Shown one piece after another: positions 25,801 through 33,591 of a DNA stretch of 64,000 nt. This DNA is from Amycolatopsis sp. WAC 01376. Lineage in GTDB: Bacteria; Actinomycetota; Actinomycetes; Mycobacteriales; Pseudonocardiaceae. The stretch covers positions 682,001-746,000 of the forward strand of contig NZ_QHKL01000003.1 of assembly GCF_003947415.1 (NCBI RefSeq), in the 5' to 3' direction. Position 1 is the first letter of the stretch, and each line of letters starts with the position of its first letter. The translations under genes were made by a program, and so were the position numbers. A model generated the notes under the pieces. The model was given only the letters and a program-made list of their open reading frames with translations. It did not search any database and was not told the DNA's origin.

Positions 25801-25887
25801 ATGGCGAAACTCGGCGCGAGCCGCCGGGCCGAGGCGGTCGCGATCGCCTACGACCGGGGCCTGCTCGCCGCGCCGACCTCTTCCTAG
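22864..25887 (+). CDS. LAL-type (large ATP-binding LuxR) transcriptional regulator
   Basis: A 1007-residue regulator. An AAA/STAND ATPase occupies the N-terminal part: Walker A GDAGVGKTR near residue 42 and Walker B VVILLEDLHWAD near 170. The middle 500 residues are TPR-like helical repeats (many Ala/Leu/Glu helices). The C-terminal LuxR helix-turn-helix is LTDRERDVLERVALGRTNRQ followed by ISEKTVSVHLSRVMAKLG. Such proteins activate degradative or secondary-metabolite operons on ligand and ATP binding. No obvious target operon is adjacent; it may act at a distance. ATG 22864 has only a weak ribosome site. A family B palindrome follows. Confidence 0.9.
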   Translation: MHLVPRLGSGIPIVARTQEMRQLRAAFARAERAEAGAVLLSGDAGVGKTRLLTALGEFAAGAVALVLTGRCIDVHEGGLPYLPFAEALAPLATTSDPAVTAAVRARPALGRLLPQMQQAEDYPAIEDGQLTASERVSTQRLRPEQDLGQLQLFDAVLGVLTVIAQRRPVVILLEDLHWADGSTRNLLSFLLTRLRTQRLLVVASYREEDVHRRHPLRAVLSEVVRLGAVERVEVKPFGAEDARAFVEALADEPIAQDMIADIVARSEGNPFFVEELLASAKDCRELPAGLAEVLLARVEQLSQITRRVLRVVSVAKDAVAHAALAEISGLDELELDEALREAVQHHVLVIENGFYTFRHALLQEAVYGDLLPGERVRMHAAYASRIRNRTQGRGQDARLAHHSLESKDFVTALAALLRAMDEAEKLGAPGSALRHVEQALSIWDAVPAADRPPEVDELRLLHEASYFASTSGEPERAAAYSRSATEALGPDTGNERSAKVWRRHAEALLAVDGTLDEVIEAIDKAWELVEHTEASSARAWVLATRAGILRLIDRHEEALQCALAAVADARAVGADGAEAAALVSLGTLADSAGDVEEARERLREAERKAKESGALNGELRALHFLGLSYDDRAEIRSALKYYAKGIQRAKETGLTWSSFGIELRTKHLTLRYVSGDWPENDDAGRAGRGVSSVVAGRFLAIWAQFVVGQGRFADADKILPSLRQHWSADYSIALAAGDAAIQLASWRGDHAGAVRQAHELIDWLEETEPAVLGGIRISVHGVAAAVAQAAEAKVRGDVATVEAAVKAGEEMLAHGRHCAEHGIPRSVSLGPEALAWLARLEALGSCLRGAGDPELWAKAVEAFGYGAVYEQAICRLQHAKSLLASDGDTALATSELLAVHAVADRLGACPLREAVRELSHRARVELPGEAAAPRRDVVDPLTDRERDVLERVALGRTNRQVGEELYISEKTVSVHLSRVMAKLGASRRAEAVAIAYDRGLLAAPTSS

Positions 25888-25888
25888 C

Positions 25889-25952
25889 CGCGTTTAGTCC
25901 TCTGAATGCGGTTCTTGCCCGCGCAACTACCGCATTCAGAGGACGAAATGCG
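25889..25952. repeat. Family B double palindrome (convergent gap)
   Basis: GCGTTTAGTCCTCTGAATGC plus GGT pairs with ACCGCATTCAGAGGAC plus GAAATGCG, loop containing GCCCGCGCAACT. The loop is nearly the same as in the 4354 copy (GCACGCGCAACT). It starts two bases after the LAL stop and ends five bases before the stop of the convergent dehydrogenase gene. Confidence 0.8.
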
Positions 25953-25956
25953 TGGG

Positions 25957-27570
25957 TCAGCGGCGCGGGAGGCGGCGAAGCACCTTGAGGCCGGCGCTCA
26001 GACCCCGTGCCCACAGCTTCGGCGGGATTCCGCGGCCGGGGCGCAGCGGCATCCCGCGCTGCACCGCGATCGCCTGGGCCTCGGTGTACTTGAGCAGTCC
26101 TTCGGCACTGTTGCGGCGCCCGACACCGGACTCCTTCATCCCGCCCATCGGCAGCCCGACGGTCCCGAAGGTCGCCGCGAAGCCTTCGTTGACGTTGACG
26201 GTCCCGGCCTTCAGCCGCGCCGCGACCTCCCAGCCCGCGCGGCCGTTACGCGACCACACGCTCGCGTTGAGCCCGAACTTCGTGTCGTTGGCGCGCTCGA
26301 TCGCGTCGGTGACGTCGGTGTAGCCGTAGATCGACACGACCGGCCCGAACGTCTCTTCGGCGAACAGTTTGACGTCCTCGGTGACGTCGGTGAGCACGGT
26401 CGGCTCGTAGAACAGCGGGCCGAGGTCGGGCCGGGCTTTGCCGCCGGTGAGCACCTTCGCGCCCTTGGACCGGGCGTCCTCGACGTGCCCCGACACCGTC
26501 TCCAGCTGGGCTTCGGAGGTCAAAGATCCCATCTGCGCCTGGTAGTTCAGTGCGCCTCCGAGCCGAAGCGCGGAGGTCTTGGCGACGAAGGCCCGCGTGA
26601 ACTCCTCGCGGATCGACTCGTGGACGTAGATCCGCTCGACCGAAACACACAGCTGCCCCGCGGAGGAGAAGCACGCGGTCACCGCGCCGGTCGCGGTCTT
26701 GGCGATGTCCGCGTCGGGCAGCACGATCATCGGGTTCTTGCCGCCGAGTTCGAGCGAGTAGCTCGTCAGCCGCTCCGCCACCTTCGCGGCGAGGCCCTTA
26801 CCCGTGGGCGTGGATCCGGTGAAGCACAAGTAGTCCGACTCTTCGACGAGCGCGTCGCCGATCCGCGAGCCGCGGCCGAGCACGATCTGCCAGACGCCGG
26901 CGGGCAGCCCGGCCTCCTCGGCGATCTCCTGCAGCCACAGCGCCGAGAGCGCGGTCTGGTTGTCCGGCTTCTGCACGACGGCGTTGCCCGCCGCGAGCGC
27001 GGGCAGGACGTCCATCGCGGTCAGCGCGAGGGGGTAGTTCCACGGCGAGATGATCCCGACGACACCCTTGGGGTGCCGGATCTCGCCGACCTTCGTCAGC
27101 ACCGGGATCAGCCCGGCGGCGCGACGCGGCGAAAGGAACTTCGCGCTGTGCTTGCCGTAGTAGGCGGCTACGAGCGCGGTGGCGCTGACCTCGTCGAAGG
27201 CGTCCATCCGGGCTTTGCCCGCCTCGATCTGCACGAGGTCGAGCGCTTCTTCCTGCCGCTTCAAGACCAGGTCGTGCAGGCGGATCAGGATGCGCTGGCG
27301 GTCTTCGACCGGCCGTTCGGCCCACGCGCGCTGCGCTTCCCGCGCCTGGCCGTACACGGCGCGGACGTCGGCGTCGGTGGCCTGGGGGAGGGTCGCGATC
27401 GGCTGCCCGGTGAACGGCGCCCGCATCTGGACCGGCGCCGAATCCTCGCCGCCCACGACCCGCCGCACGAGCCGTTCCGCCCTGGCCATGGCCGGGGCGC
27501 CGGGGACGCCGCCGATGGTGGACGGTCCTTCGGTGTGCTGGCCCGCACTCGCCGGTGTCGTGCTCGTCAT
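25957..27570 (-). CDS. gabD2: GabD2-like succinate-semialdehyde dehydrogenase
   Basis: A 537-residue aldehyde dehydrogenase, expected to oxidise succinic semialdehyde (or a related aldehyde) with NAD(P)+. Motifs: IISPWNYPLAL, FTGSTPTGKGLA (cofactor loop), LELGGKNPMIVL with the general-base Glu, and SSAGQLCVSVERIYVHES with the catalytic Cys. The N-terminal extension and overall length resemble M. tuberculosis GabD2 (Rv1731). The ATG at 27570 has GGAGA upstream; a longer reading would extend to 27669 without support. The substrate is inferred from family only. Confidence 0.85.
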   Translation of the reverse strand: MTSTTPASAGQHTEGPSTIGGVPGAPAMARAERLVRRVVGGEDSAPVQMRAPFTGQPIATLPQATDADVRAVYGQAREAQRAWAERPVEDRQRILIRLHDLVLKRQEEALDLVQIEAGKARMDAFDEVSATALVAAYYGKHSAKFLSPRRAAGLIPVLTKVGEIRHPKGVVGIISPWNYPLALTAMDVLPALAAGNAVVQKPDNQTALSALWLQEIAEEAGLPAGVWQIVLGRGSRIGDALVEESDYLCFTGSTPTGKGLAAKVAERLTSYSLELGGKNPMIVLPDADIAKTATGAVTACFSSAGQLCVSVERIYVHESIREEFTRAFVAKTSALRLGGALNYQAQMGSLTSEAQLETVSGHVEDARSKGAKVLTGGKARPDLGPLFYEPTVLTDVTEDVKLFAEETFGPVVSIYGYTDVTDAIERANDTKFGLNASVWSRNGRAGWEVAARLKAGTVNVNEGFAATFGTVGLPMGGMKESGVGRRNSAEGLLKYTEAQAIAVQRGMPLRPGRGIPPKLWARGLSAGLKVLRRLPRR

Positions 27571-27687
27571 GCCGTCTCCGTTCCATGCGGCGTGGAGCCG
27601 GAAGGCGCCACGCAGAGCCCAGGGTGTTACCGACGAGTACAGCATACTGCCGGTATGGAGACTGTCCACCGCTGATATGAATAAGTT

Positions 27688-28476
27688 TCACATATTGTCG
27701 GGCCGTGGCGGATTGTCCGGCGACGGGCGCAGGATGTCCTGCTGCTGCAACGCGGAGCCCGCGGGTGGTGTCGGGGGTGACGGCGGCTCGTAGGCCTGCG
27801 GATATTGCTGCTGAGGGACGCTGGGAGCGTAAGGGCTGTAGGTGGCCGGGTAAGGGGCCTGAGGGGGCGGCGCCGGTTCACGCCGGTTGGCCACGACCGC
27901 CAGCCCGATCGTGAGCAACGCCACGAGTCCGCCCGCGAGCAGGATCCAGAATCCGCTCCCGGTGCCGTAGCGCGAGACGAAGCGGCCGGTGTCCTGCCCG
28001 AAGCTCAGGCTCGCCGAGATGTCCATGCCGAGCATCCAGACGCCGATCGCGGTCCCCGCCCCGCCTGCGACCAGCAGTGTCCTCGACGTCGTCGCGGCCG
28101 GCGACCCCGAACTCCGCCGATACGAGGCGAAACCGACCGCGGCCCCGGCGAACAGCGTCAGCGCGGCGGCGGACAGCGGGATGCCGTAGCGGGCGACGTG
28201 CGTCTTGTCGTAGAACTCCTTCTCCTCCGCCGACGGCTCGATGTCGAAGCTCCGCGTCCAGCCGGTCTCGGCGAATTTCGACACCGTCTTGCCTTCGGAG
28301 ACCTGTTCGTACGTCGACTGCGGGAGAAAAGTCGCGAGGAGGACCAGCAGACCGGCGAAAACTCCCATCATCGCGGCGAAGAGCCGGGGGAGCCGCACGT
28401 CGGACGGCGGTCGCGCGGGCTGCCCTGCGCCGAACGGGCCAGTCGGTTGGTACGGCTGCTGCTGCGGCGCGCTCAT
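27688..28476 (-). CDS. Hypothetical membrane protein, four TM segments and Pro/Gln-rich tails
   Basis: A 262-residue membrane protein of unknown function. The N-terminal 25 residues are Gln/Pro/Gly-rich, then TM1 (FAAMMGVFAGLLVLLATFL), an extracytoplasmic loop of about 50 residues, TM2 (AAALTLFAGAAVGFASY), TM3 (TLLVAGGAGTAIGVWML) and TM4 (FWILLAGGLVALLTIGLAVV). The last 60 residues are Pro, Tyr and Gln-rich and probably disordered in the cytoplasm. It stands alone between gabD2 and the TetR gene. A GGAGC-type site precedes the ATG. Confidence 0.75.
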   Translation of the reverse strand: MSAPQQQPYQPTGPFGAGQPARPPSDVRLPRLFAAMMGVFAGLLVLLATFLPQSTYEQVSEGKTVSKFAETGWTRSFDIEPSAEEKEFYDKTHVARYGIPLSAAALTLFAGAAVGFASYRRSSGSPAATTSRTLLVAGGAGTAIGVWMLGMDISASLSFGQDTGRFVSRYGTGSGFWILLAGGLVALLTIGLAVVANRREPAPPPQAPYPATYSPYAPSVPQQQYPQAYEPPSPPTPPAGSALQQQDILRPSPDNPPRPDNM

Positions 28477-28579
28477 GGTCGGCTCCTCCGCCGGTTTTGT
28501 TGTCCAGCAAGGAATTTCACCATGAATCGGCCGACGAGATAAGTGTCACCTGTGCTCTGGTCAGCGGCTCCCGCGCGTG

Positions 28580-29194
28580 CTACGCGGAGGTGTCCTCGTA
28601 CAACATCACCGCGATCCGTTTCCATTCGTCGAGCAACTGCCGCCGCCGCTTCGGATCGCCACCGAGTTCGGCGTCCAGCGCCAGCCCGCGGGTGAGGTTC
28701 ACGGTCAGCCAGAACAGGATTTCCGCGCGCTCCTTCGGCAGGTCCCCGGCGACCGCGGTGATGTGCTCCAGCGTCGAGCGGCCCAGCGCCCGGTCGACCG
28801 GGCGGATCGCCTCGCGGAGTTCGGGGTCGGTGCGCGCCGCGACCCACAGTTCCGTGGCGGCCGTGGACAGCGTGCCCGAGTAGCCCTCCCACAGCAGGTC
28901 GATCGCCGCCGCGACGCCCGAGGCGCCACCGGGAAGCGCCGAGATCGACGTCGCGAGCCGTCCGCGCAACTTCTCCGTCAGATGTTCGACGGCGGCCGCC
29001 ATGAGTTCGGCCTTCGCGGAGAAGTGATGCTGCACGGCGCCCTTCGAGACGCCCGCGCGGGCGCAGATCTCCTGGACCGAGGTGCGCGCGTAACCGAGGT
29101 CGACCAGGCAGTCGATGGTCGCGTCGAGCAGGGCGGTGCGCGTCTGCTCACGCCGCTCGGCCTGGGTGCGATGGGTCCTGCCGAGCACACTCAC
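28580..29194 (-). CDS. TetR-family repressor of the acyl-CoA dehydrogenase operon
   Basis: A 204-residue TetR regulator. The N-terminal HTH is ALLDATIDCLVDLGYARTSV then VSKGAVQHHFSAKAELM. The C-terminal ligand domain is not recognisably specific. It starts with GTG at 29194 and diverges from an acyl-CoA dehydrogenase/CoA-transferase pair; the gap contains a clear palindrome (29228-29257). An acyl-CoA or CoA-linked intermediate is the likely inducer, by analogy with FadR/PaaR-type TetR proteins. Confidence 0.87.
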   Translation of the reverse strand: MSVLGRTHRTQAERREQTRTALLDATIDCLVDLGYARTSVQEICARAGVSKGAVQHHFSAKAELMAAAVEHLTEKLRGRLATSISALPGGASGVAAAIDLLWEGYSGTLSTAATELWVAARTDPELREAIRPVDRALGRSTLEHITAVAGDLPKERAEILFWLTVNLTRGLALDAELGGDPKRRRQLLDEWKRIAVMLYEDTSA

Positions 29195-29227
29195 CGGATC
29201 GGGCCCCCTTTACGTGCAGCTCGGTAC

Positions 29228-29257
29228 GGATGTACATTCCGCTTGGAACTTACATCC
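29228..29257. promoter_or_regulatory. Candidate TetR operator
   Basis: GGATGTACATTCC (29228-29240) and GGAACTTACATCC (29245-29257) are inverted repeats with 11 of 13 matches and a four-base centre. The site lies in the divergent gap, 33 bases from the TetR start and 41 from the dehydrogenase start. Confidence 0.65.
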
Positions 29258-29298
29258 TAAGCGTCATGTTTTCCAGGTCCGATCAGGAGGCGTTGGCC

Positions 29299-30450
29299 GT
29301 GCCCTTGCAGATCCAGAAGAGTTCGTGGAGCACGACGGAGCTCGAAGACCTCCGGGACCTCGCCCGGACCTTCTGCCAGAAGGAACTCGTGCCGAACCAG
29401 GAGCGCTGGGCGGCCGAGAAGAAGGTCGACCGCGAGCTGTGGACGAAGGCGGGCGAGGTCGGCCTGCTGGCCCTGTCCATCCCGGAGGAGTACGGCGGTG
29501 GCGGCGGCACGTTCGCCCACGAGGCCGTGCTCTACGAAGAGCAGGCCCGATCCGGCGACAGCGCATGGGGCGTCACCGTCCACAATGGAATCGTCGCGCA
29601 CTACATCCTGGAGTACGCCGGCGAAGAGCAGAAGAAGGCGTGGCTGCCGAAGTTCGCCTCCGGCGAGATGGTCGGCGCGGTCGCGATGACCGAACCCGGC
29701 ACGGGTTCGGATCTGCAGAACATCAAGACGCGCGCGGTCCGCGACGGCGACCACTACGTGATCAACGGCGCGAAGACGTTCATCACCAACGGTTTCCACG
29801 CCGACCTCGTCGTCGTCGCGGTGAAGACCGACCCGGACGCGGGCGCGCAAGGCGTCTCGCTGATCGCCGTCGAGACCGACACCCCCGGCTTCAGCCGCGG
29901 CCGCGTCCTCGACAAGATCGGCCTCAAGGGCCAGGACACCGCGGAGCTGAACTTCGACGACGTCCGGGTGCCCGCCGCCAACCTCCTCGGCGGACAGGAA
30001 GGCCTCGGCTTCATCCAGCTGATGCAGCAGCTGCCGCAGGAACGGCTGATCATCGCCGTCACCGCGGTGGCCGGGATGGAGGCCGCGATCGACCAGACCA
30101 TCGCCTACACCAAGGACCGCCAGGCCTTCGGCCGCCCGGTCTACAACTTCCAGAACACGAAGTTCAAACTCGCCGAGGCCGCGACCGAGGCCGCCGTGTC
30201 CCGCGCGTTCCTCGACCAGTGCATCGAACGGCATCTGCGCAAGGAACTCGACGTGCAGGGCGCGGCGATGGCGAAGCTGTGGACCACCGAACGGGTCAAC
30301 AAGGTCGTCGACGACTGCCTGCAGCTCTTCGGCGGCTACGGCTACATGACCGAGTACCCGATCGCGCGTGCGTGGGCCGACATCCGGATCTCCCGTATCT
30401 TCGGCGGCACCAGCGAGATCATGAAGGAAATCATCTCCCGCACGCTGTGA
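29299..30450 (+). CDS. Acyl-CoA dehydrogenase
   Basis: A 383-residue FAD-dependent acyl-CoA dehydrogenase. AMTEPGTGSDLQNIKTRA binds FAD, AYTKDRQAFGRPVYNFQ is the family block in the C-terminal domain, and FGGYGYMTEYPIARAW and IFGGTSEIMKE end it. The Glu of medium-chain enzymes is Gly here (FGGTSE), while Glu248 in PQERL aligns with the base of long-chain/isovaleryl types, so the proton is probably taken from there. GTG 29299 lies eight bases after AGGAGG. It is followed 32 bases later by a CoA-transferase and controlled by the divergent TetR. Branched or long acyl-CoA substrates are likely. Confidence 0.9.
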   Translation: MPLQIQKSSWSTTELEDLRDLARTFCQKELVPNQERWAAEKKVDRELWTKAGEVGLLALSIPEEYGGGGGTFAHEAVLYEEQARSGDSAWGVTVHNGIVAHYILEYAGEEQKKAWLPKFASGEMVGAVAMTEPGTGSDLQNIKTRAVRDGDHYVINGAKTFITNGFHADLVVVAVKTDPDAGAQGVSLIAVETDTPGFSRGRVLDKIGLKGQDTAELNFDDVRVPAANLLGGQEGLGFIQLMQQLPQERLIIAVTAVAGMEAAIDQTIAYTKDRQAFGRPVYNFQNTKFKLAEAATEAAVSRAFLDQCIERHLRKELDVQGAAMAKLWTTERVNKVVDDCLQLFGGYGYMTEYPIARAWADIRISRIFGGTSEIMKEIISRTL

Positions 30451-30482
30451 AACCCGTTGCCGTACCAGGAAAGGACGTGGCG

Positions 30483-31625
30483 ATGAAGGCTGGGCCACTG
30501 AGCGGGCTCAAGGTCGTCGAACTGGCCGGGCTCGCCCCGGCGCCGTTCGCCTGCACGATCCTCGCCGACCTCGGCGCGGAGGTCGTCCGGGTCGACCGGG
30601 CGACACCGGGCAACGACGTCATCGGGTTCCCGAACGATCCGCTCGCGCGGGGCAGGCGCTCGATCGGCATCAACACCAAGACCCCCGAGGGCGTCGAACT
30701 GGTGCTGAAACTCGCCGACGACGCCGACGTGCTCATCGAGGGTTTCCGTCCCGGCGTCGCCGAGCGGATGGGCATCGGGCCGGAACAGGTCCACGCCCGC
30801 AATCCGCGGCTGGTCTACGGCCGGATGACCGGCTACGGCCAGGACGGCCCGCTGGCGACCGTCGCCGGGCACGACATCAACTACATCGGCATCTCCGGCG
30901 CGCTCGAACCCATCGGGCACGCCGGGCAGCGGCCGGTGGTGCCGCTCAACCTCGTCGGTGACTTCGGCGGCGGTGGCCTCCTGCTCGCCATGGGCGTGCT
31001 GGCGGCGCTGTTCGAACGCCAGGCGTCCGGCAAGGGACAGGTCGTCGACGCGTCCATGGTGGACGGTGCGGCGCTGCTGACCACCAGCCTGCACGGACTG
31101 CTGGATTCCGGGCTGTGGCCGGGCGGGCGCGGCGAGAACATGCTCGACGGCGGCGCGCCGTTCTACGACACCTACGAGACCGCCGACGGCAAGTACGTCG
31201 CCATCGGCGCGATCGAGATGCGGTTCTGGGGCGATCTGGTGAAGGTGCTCGGCCTCGATCCCGAGGAGACGCCGGTCCACGTCGACAAGAACGAGTGGCC
31301 GAAGCTGCGCAAGATCGTCGCCGAGGCCGTCGCGAAGCACACTCGCGACGAACTCGTCGCGAAGGCCGAAGGCACCGACGCGTGTCTGACGGCGGTGCTC
31401 TCCCCGAGGGAGGCGCCGTCGCATCCGCACAACGTCGCGCGCAAGACGTTCGTCGACGTCGGCGGCATGATGCAGCCCGCGCCGGCGCCGAGGTTCGACC
31501 GCACGCCTGCCGAGACGCCGGAACCGCCGCGGCCCAAGGGTGGCGACACCGCCGAGGTCCTCGCCGAACTCGGTGTGGACGCCGACGGGATCGAACGGCT
31601 CAAGGCCGCCGGGGCGATCGCCTAG
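30483..31625 (+). CDS. CaiB/BaiF (class III) CoA-transferase or alpha-methylacyl-CoA racemase
   Basis: A 380-residue family III CoA-transferase. LKVVELAGLAPAPFACTILADL opens the fold; DVLIEGFRPGVAERMGIGP, MTGYGQDGP and the active-site Asp region VVDASMVDGAALL follow. Family members either transfer CoA between acids or racemise 2-methylacyl-CoA; the length and the GLAPAPFACTILADLGAEV start favour the racemase branch, which prepares branched substrates for beta-oxidation. It pairs with the acyl-CoA dehydrogenase upstream. ATG 30483 is placed by AAGGA eight bases upstream. Its stop overlaps the convergent GNAT stop by four bases. Confidence 0.86.
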   Translation: MKAGPLSGLKVVELAGLAPAPFACTILADLGAEVVRVDRATPGNDVIGFPNDPLARGRRSIGINTKTPEGVELVLKLADDADVLIEGFRPGVAERMGIGPEQVHARNPRLVYGRMTGYGQDGPLATVAGHDINYIGISGALEPIGHAGQRPVVPLNLVGDFGGGGLLLAMGVLAALFERQASGKGQVVDASMVDGAALLTTSLHGLLDSGLWPGGRGENMLDGGAPFYDTYETADGKYVAIGAIEMRFWGDLVKVLGLDPEETPVHVDKNEWPKLRKIVAEAVAKHTRDELVAKAEGTDACLTAVLSPREAPSHPHNVARKTFVDVGGMMQPAPAPRFDRTPAETPEPPRPKGGDTAEVLAELGVDADGIERLKAAGAIA

Positions 31626-32158
31626 AGGCGTTCCGGGTCGGGGCCCAGGTCCGATCGCAGCATCGAGTAGAGGATGTGATCGCGCCAGGTCCCGTCCCGG
31701 AACGCGTAGCCGCGGAGCACGCCTTCGCGGGTGAAGCCTGCCTTCGTCAGCGAGCGCTGCTCGGCGACGTTGCCCGCTTCCGTCGACGCCTCGACGCGGT
31801 TCATCTGCGTATGCGCGAAGAGGTAGCGGACCAGCAACCGCTGGGCCTCGGTGCCGTGGCCGTGGCCGCGGGCCTCGGGGATCAGCACGAGCCCGGCGTT
31901 CCAGCAGTACGACGTCGCCCCGGATCTGGTCTTGTGCCAGGAGACGAAACCGAGCCGCTGCCCGTCGAGGTCGATCATCAGCATCCCGTTGTCCGCCGCG
32001 AGCATGCCGGTCTCCGCCCAGCGGCGGCGCAGGAAATGCGGGTCGTGCCAGCCGTGCCACTCGAACGCGCCCGCGGCCCGCGGATCGTTCGTCAGCGTTT
32101 CGAGCATCGGCAGGTCGTCTTCGTACACCGGTCTGAGCGCGACTCCGGTTTCTGTCAT
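31622..32158 (-). CDS. GNAT-family N-acetyltransferase (RimJ/RimL-like)
   Basis: A 178-residue acetyltransferase. The acetyl-CoA loop is PEARGHGHGTEAQRLLVRYL, followed by NRVEASTEAGNVAEQRSLTK and AGFTREGVLRGYAFRDGTW, the standard arrangement of RimJ/RimL-type GNAT enzymes that modify protein N-termini, ribosomal proteins or antibiotics. The substrate is unknown. It lies 10 bases downstream of the crotonase gene in the same direction and is likely co-transcribed. Confidence 0.85.
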   Translation of the reverse strand: MTETGVALRPVYEDDLPMLETLTNDPRAAGAFEWHGWHDPHFLRRRWAETGMLAADNGMLMIDLDGQRLGFVSWHKTRSGATSYCWNAGLVLIPEARGHGHGTEAQRLLVRYLFAHTQMNRVEASTEAGNVAEQRSLTKAGFTREGVLRGYAFRDGTWRDHILYSMLRSDLGPDPERL

Positions 32159-32168
32159 CCGACAGACT

Positions 32169-32954
32169 TTAGGACGGATCGCCCTCGAAACTGCCGTGAC
32201 GCCCCGCGCCGTCGCTGAACCGGCTCGCGCCCTTGACGGCTTCTTCGGCGAGCCCGCCGCCGATCAGCGCGTTCGAGAACTCGGCCCGCATCGCCTCGTC
32301 TTCGGTGAGCCCGTACTGGCCGTACGCGGACTTGCGGTCCGCGCGCAGGCACGCCTGGGGGAACGCGGCCAGTTCGCGCGCCAGGGCTTGCGCGGCCGCC
32401 AGTGCCTCGCCGTCGGGCACGACCCGGTTCGCAAGCCCGATCGCGAGCGCCTCGTCGGCGTCGACCGGCCTGCCGGTGAGGATCAGGTCCATCGCCCGCG
32501 AATGCCCGATCAGCCGGGGGAGGCGCACCGTGCCGCCGTCGATCAGCGGGACACCCCAGCGGCGGCAGAACACGCCGAAGACGGCCGTGCTGTCGGCGAC
32601 CCGCAGGTCGCACCACAGCGCCAGTTCGAGGCCGCCCGCGACGGCGTGCCCGCGGACCGCGGCGATCACCGGCTTCGACAGCGTCATCCGCGACGGCCCC
32701 ATCGGCCCGTCACCCGCCGGGCCGAGCGAGTTGGTGCGGCCGGTGCCGACGGCCTTCAGATCGGCTCCGGCGCAGAAGGCGTCACCCGAACCGGTGAGGA
32801 CGGCGACCGCGGCCTCGTCGTCGGCGTCGAAGGCGCGGAACGCGTCCGCCAGCGCGGCCGCGGTCGGTCCGTCCACCGCGTTGCGGGCCCCCGGCCGGTT
32901 CAGCGTGATCGTCGTCACGGGTCCGTCCCGGTGTACGAGAACGTTTTCGCTCAT
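32169..32954 (-). CDS. Crotonase-family protein lacking the second hydratase Glu
   Basis: A 261-residue enoyl-CoA hydratase/isomerase homologue. VLTGSGDAFCAGADLKAV forms the oxyanion hole, and AVAGGLELALWCDLRVAD carries Glu110, equivalent to the first catalytic Glu of hydratases. The second Glu (in FGQPE of rat hydratase) is replaced by Cys130 (FGVFC), so simple hydration is unlikely; isomerase, hydrolase or another crotonase reaction is possible. TesB, acyl-CoA dehydrogenase and racemase genes are near. GGAGCGATCG precedes the ATG at 32954. Confidence 0.84.
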   Translation of the reverse strand: MSENVLVHRDGPVTTITLNRPGARNAVDGPTAAALADAFRAFDADDEAAVAVLTGSGDAFCAGADLKAVGTGRTNSLGPAGDGPMGPSRMTLSKPVIAAVRGHAVAGGLELALWCDLRVADSTAVFGVFCRRWGVPLIDGGTVRLPRLIGHSRAMDLILTGRPVDADEALAIGLANRVVPDGEALAAAQALARELAAFPQACLRADRKSAYGQYGLTEDEAMRAEFSNALIGGGLAEEAVKGASRFSDGAGRHGSFEGDPS

Positions 32955-33073
32955 CGATCGCTCCCTCGGGAATCCGGGTGGGCAACAGGGCCCCGATCTC
33001 CTTAAAGTGGTGACAAAGTCCGCAGTGCGCGCGGAGTCATCGTCTGGACACTACGGTGTGATGGGATGGAGCC

Positions 33074-33241
33074 ATGTCGCCCGGCTTGAAGAAATTCGTT
33101 GTGATCGCCGTTGTCGCGCTCGTGCTCTTCTTTCTGATCAGCAGGCCGACCCAATCCGCCGACGCCGTCCACACCGCACTCGGCTGGCTGCGGTCCGGTG
33201 CCGAAGCCATCGTCACGTTCGTCCGGAGCCTCTTCTCCTGA
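33074..33241 (+). CDS. Small single-pass membrane protein (55 residues)
   Basis: A 55-residue ORF: MSPGLKKFVVIAVVALVLFF begins a membrane helix that ends LIS, followed by a short external part ending RSLFS with an amphipathic WLRSGAEAIVTFVRSLF helix. The ATG is preceded by GGGATGGA and a TACGGT -10-like hexamer. The stop is followed within eight bases by a pair of palindromes. The charge pattern (Lys before the helix) gives an N-in topology. Function unknown, but the features are those of a real small protein. Confidence 0.7.
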   Translation: MSPGLKKFVVIAVVALVLFFLISRPTQSADAVHTALGWLRSGAEAIVTFVRSLFS

Positions 33242-33248
33242 CCCACCG

Positions 33249-33288
33249 CGGTGATCACCGGTGTCCTCGCTGACGCCGGTGATCACCG
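33249..33288. terminator. Twin 12-bp palindromes after the small membrane protein
   Basis: CGGTGATCACCG occurs twice, at 33249-33260 and 33277-33288. Each copy is a perfect palindrome and the two also pair with each other around GTGTCCTCGCTGACGC. The architecture is that of the other double palindromes in the window, with a different sequence. It starts eight bases after the stop at 33241. The rest of the gap to 33591 shows no gene or strong structure. Confidence 0.65.
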
Positions 33289-33591
33289 TGCGCGGCCACC
33301 AGCGGTTATCACGCACAGTCACCCGCCTCCGGTTTCGGTCGAGCGACTCGACCATCCGGGTGGATTGCCCCCGAAAACCCGCTGGTCGACGAATTCGTGC
33401 CCTGGAAGCTCTGGCGGAAAAGACCTCCGCGCCCCTACGGTGCTCACATTGCGTGATCGGTTGGTCCTCAAGGCGCCGGAGCCGGCCTCCTGAGTGAGGA
33501 GTTTCCGCAGGTGCGAGCCCCAGGGCAGCGGAACTTTCAGCCGGGCAAGTAAGTCAGGACTTGTCAGTCGGGGAATCATGAGGAGGCAGGG

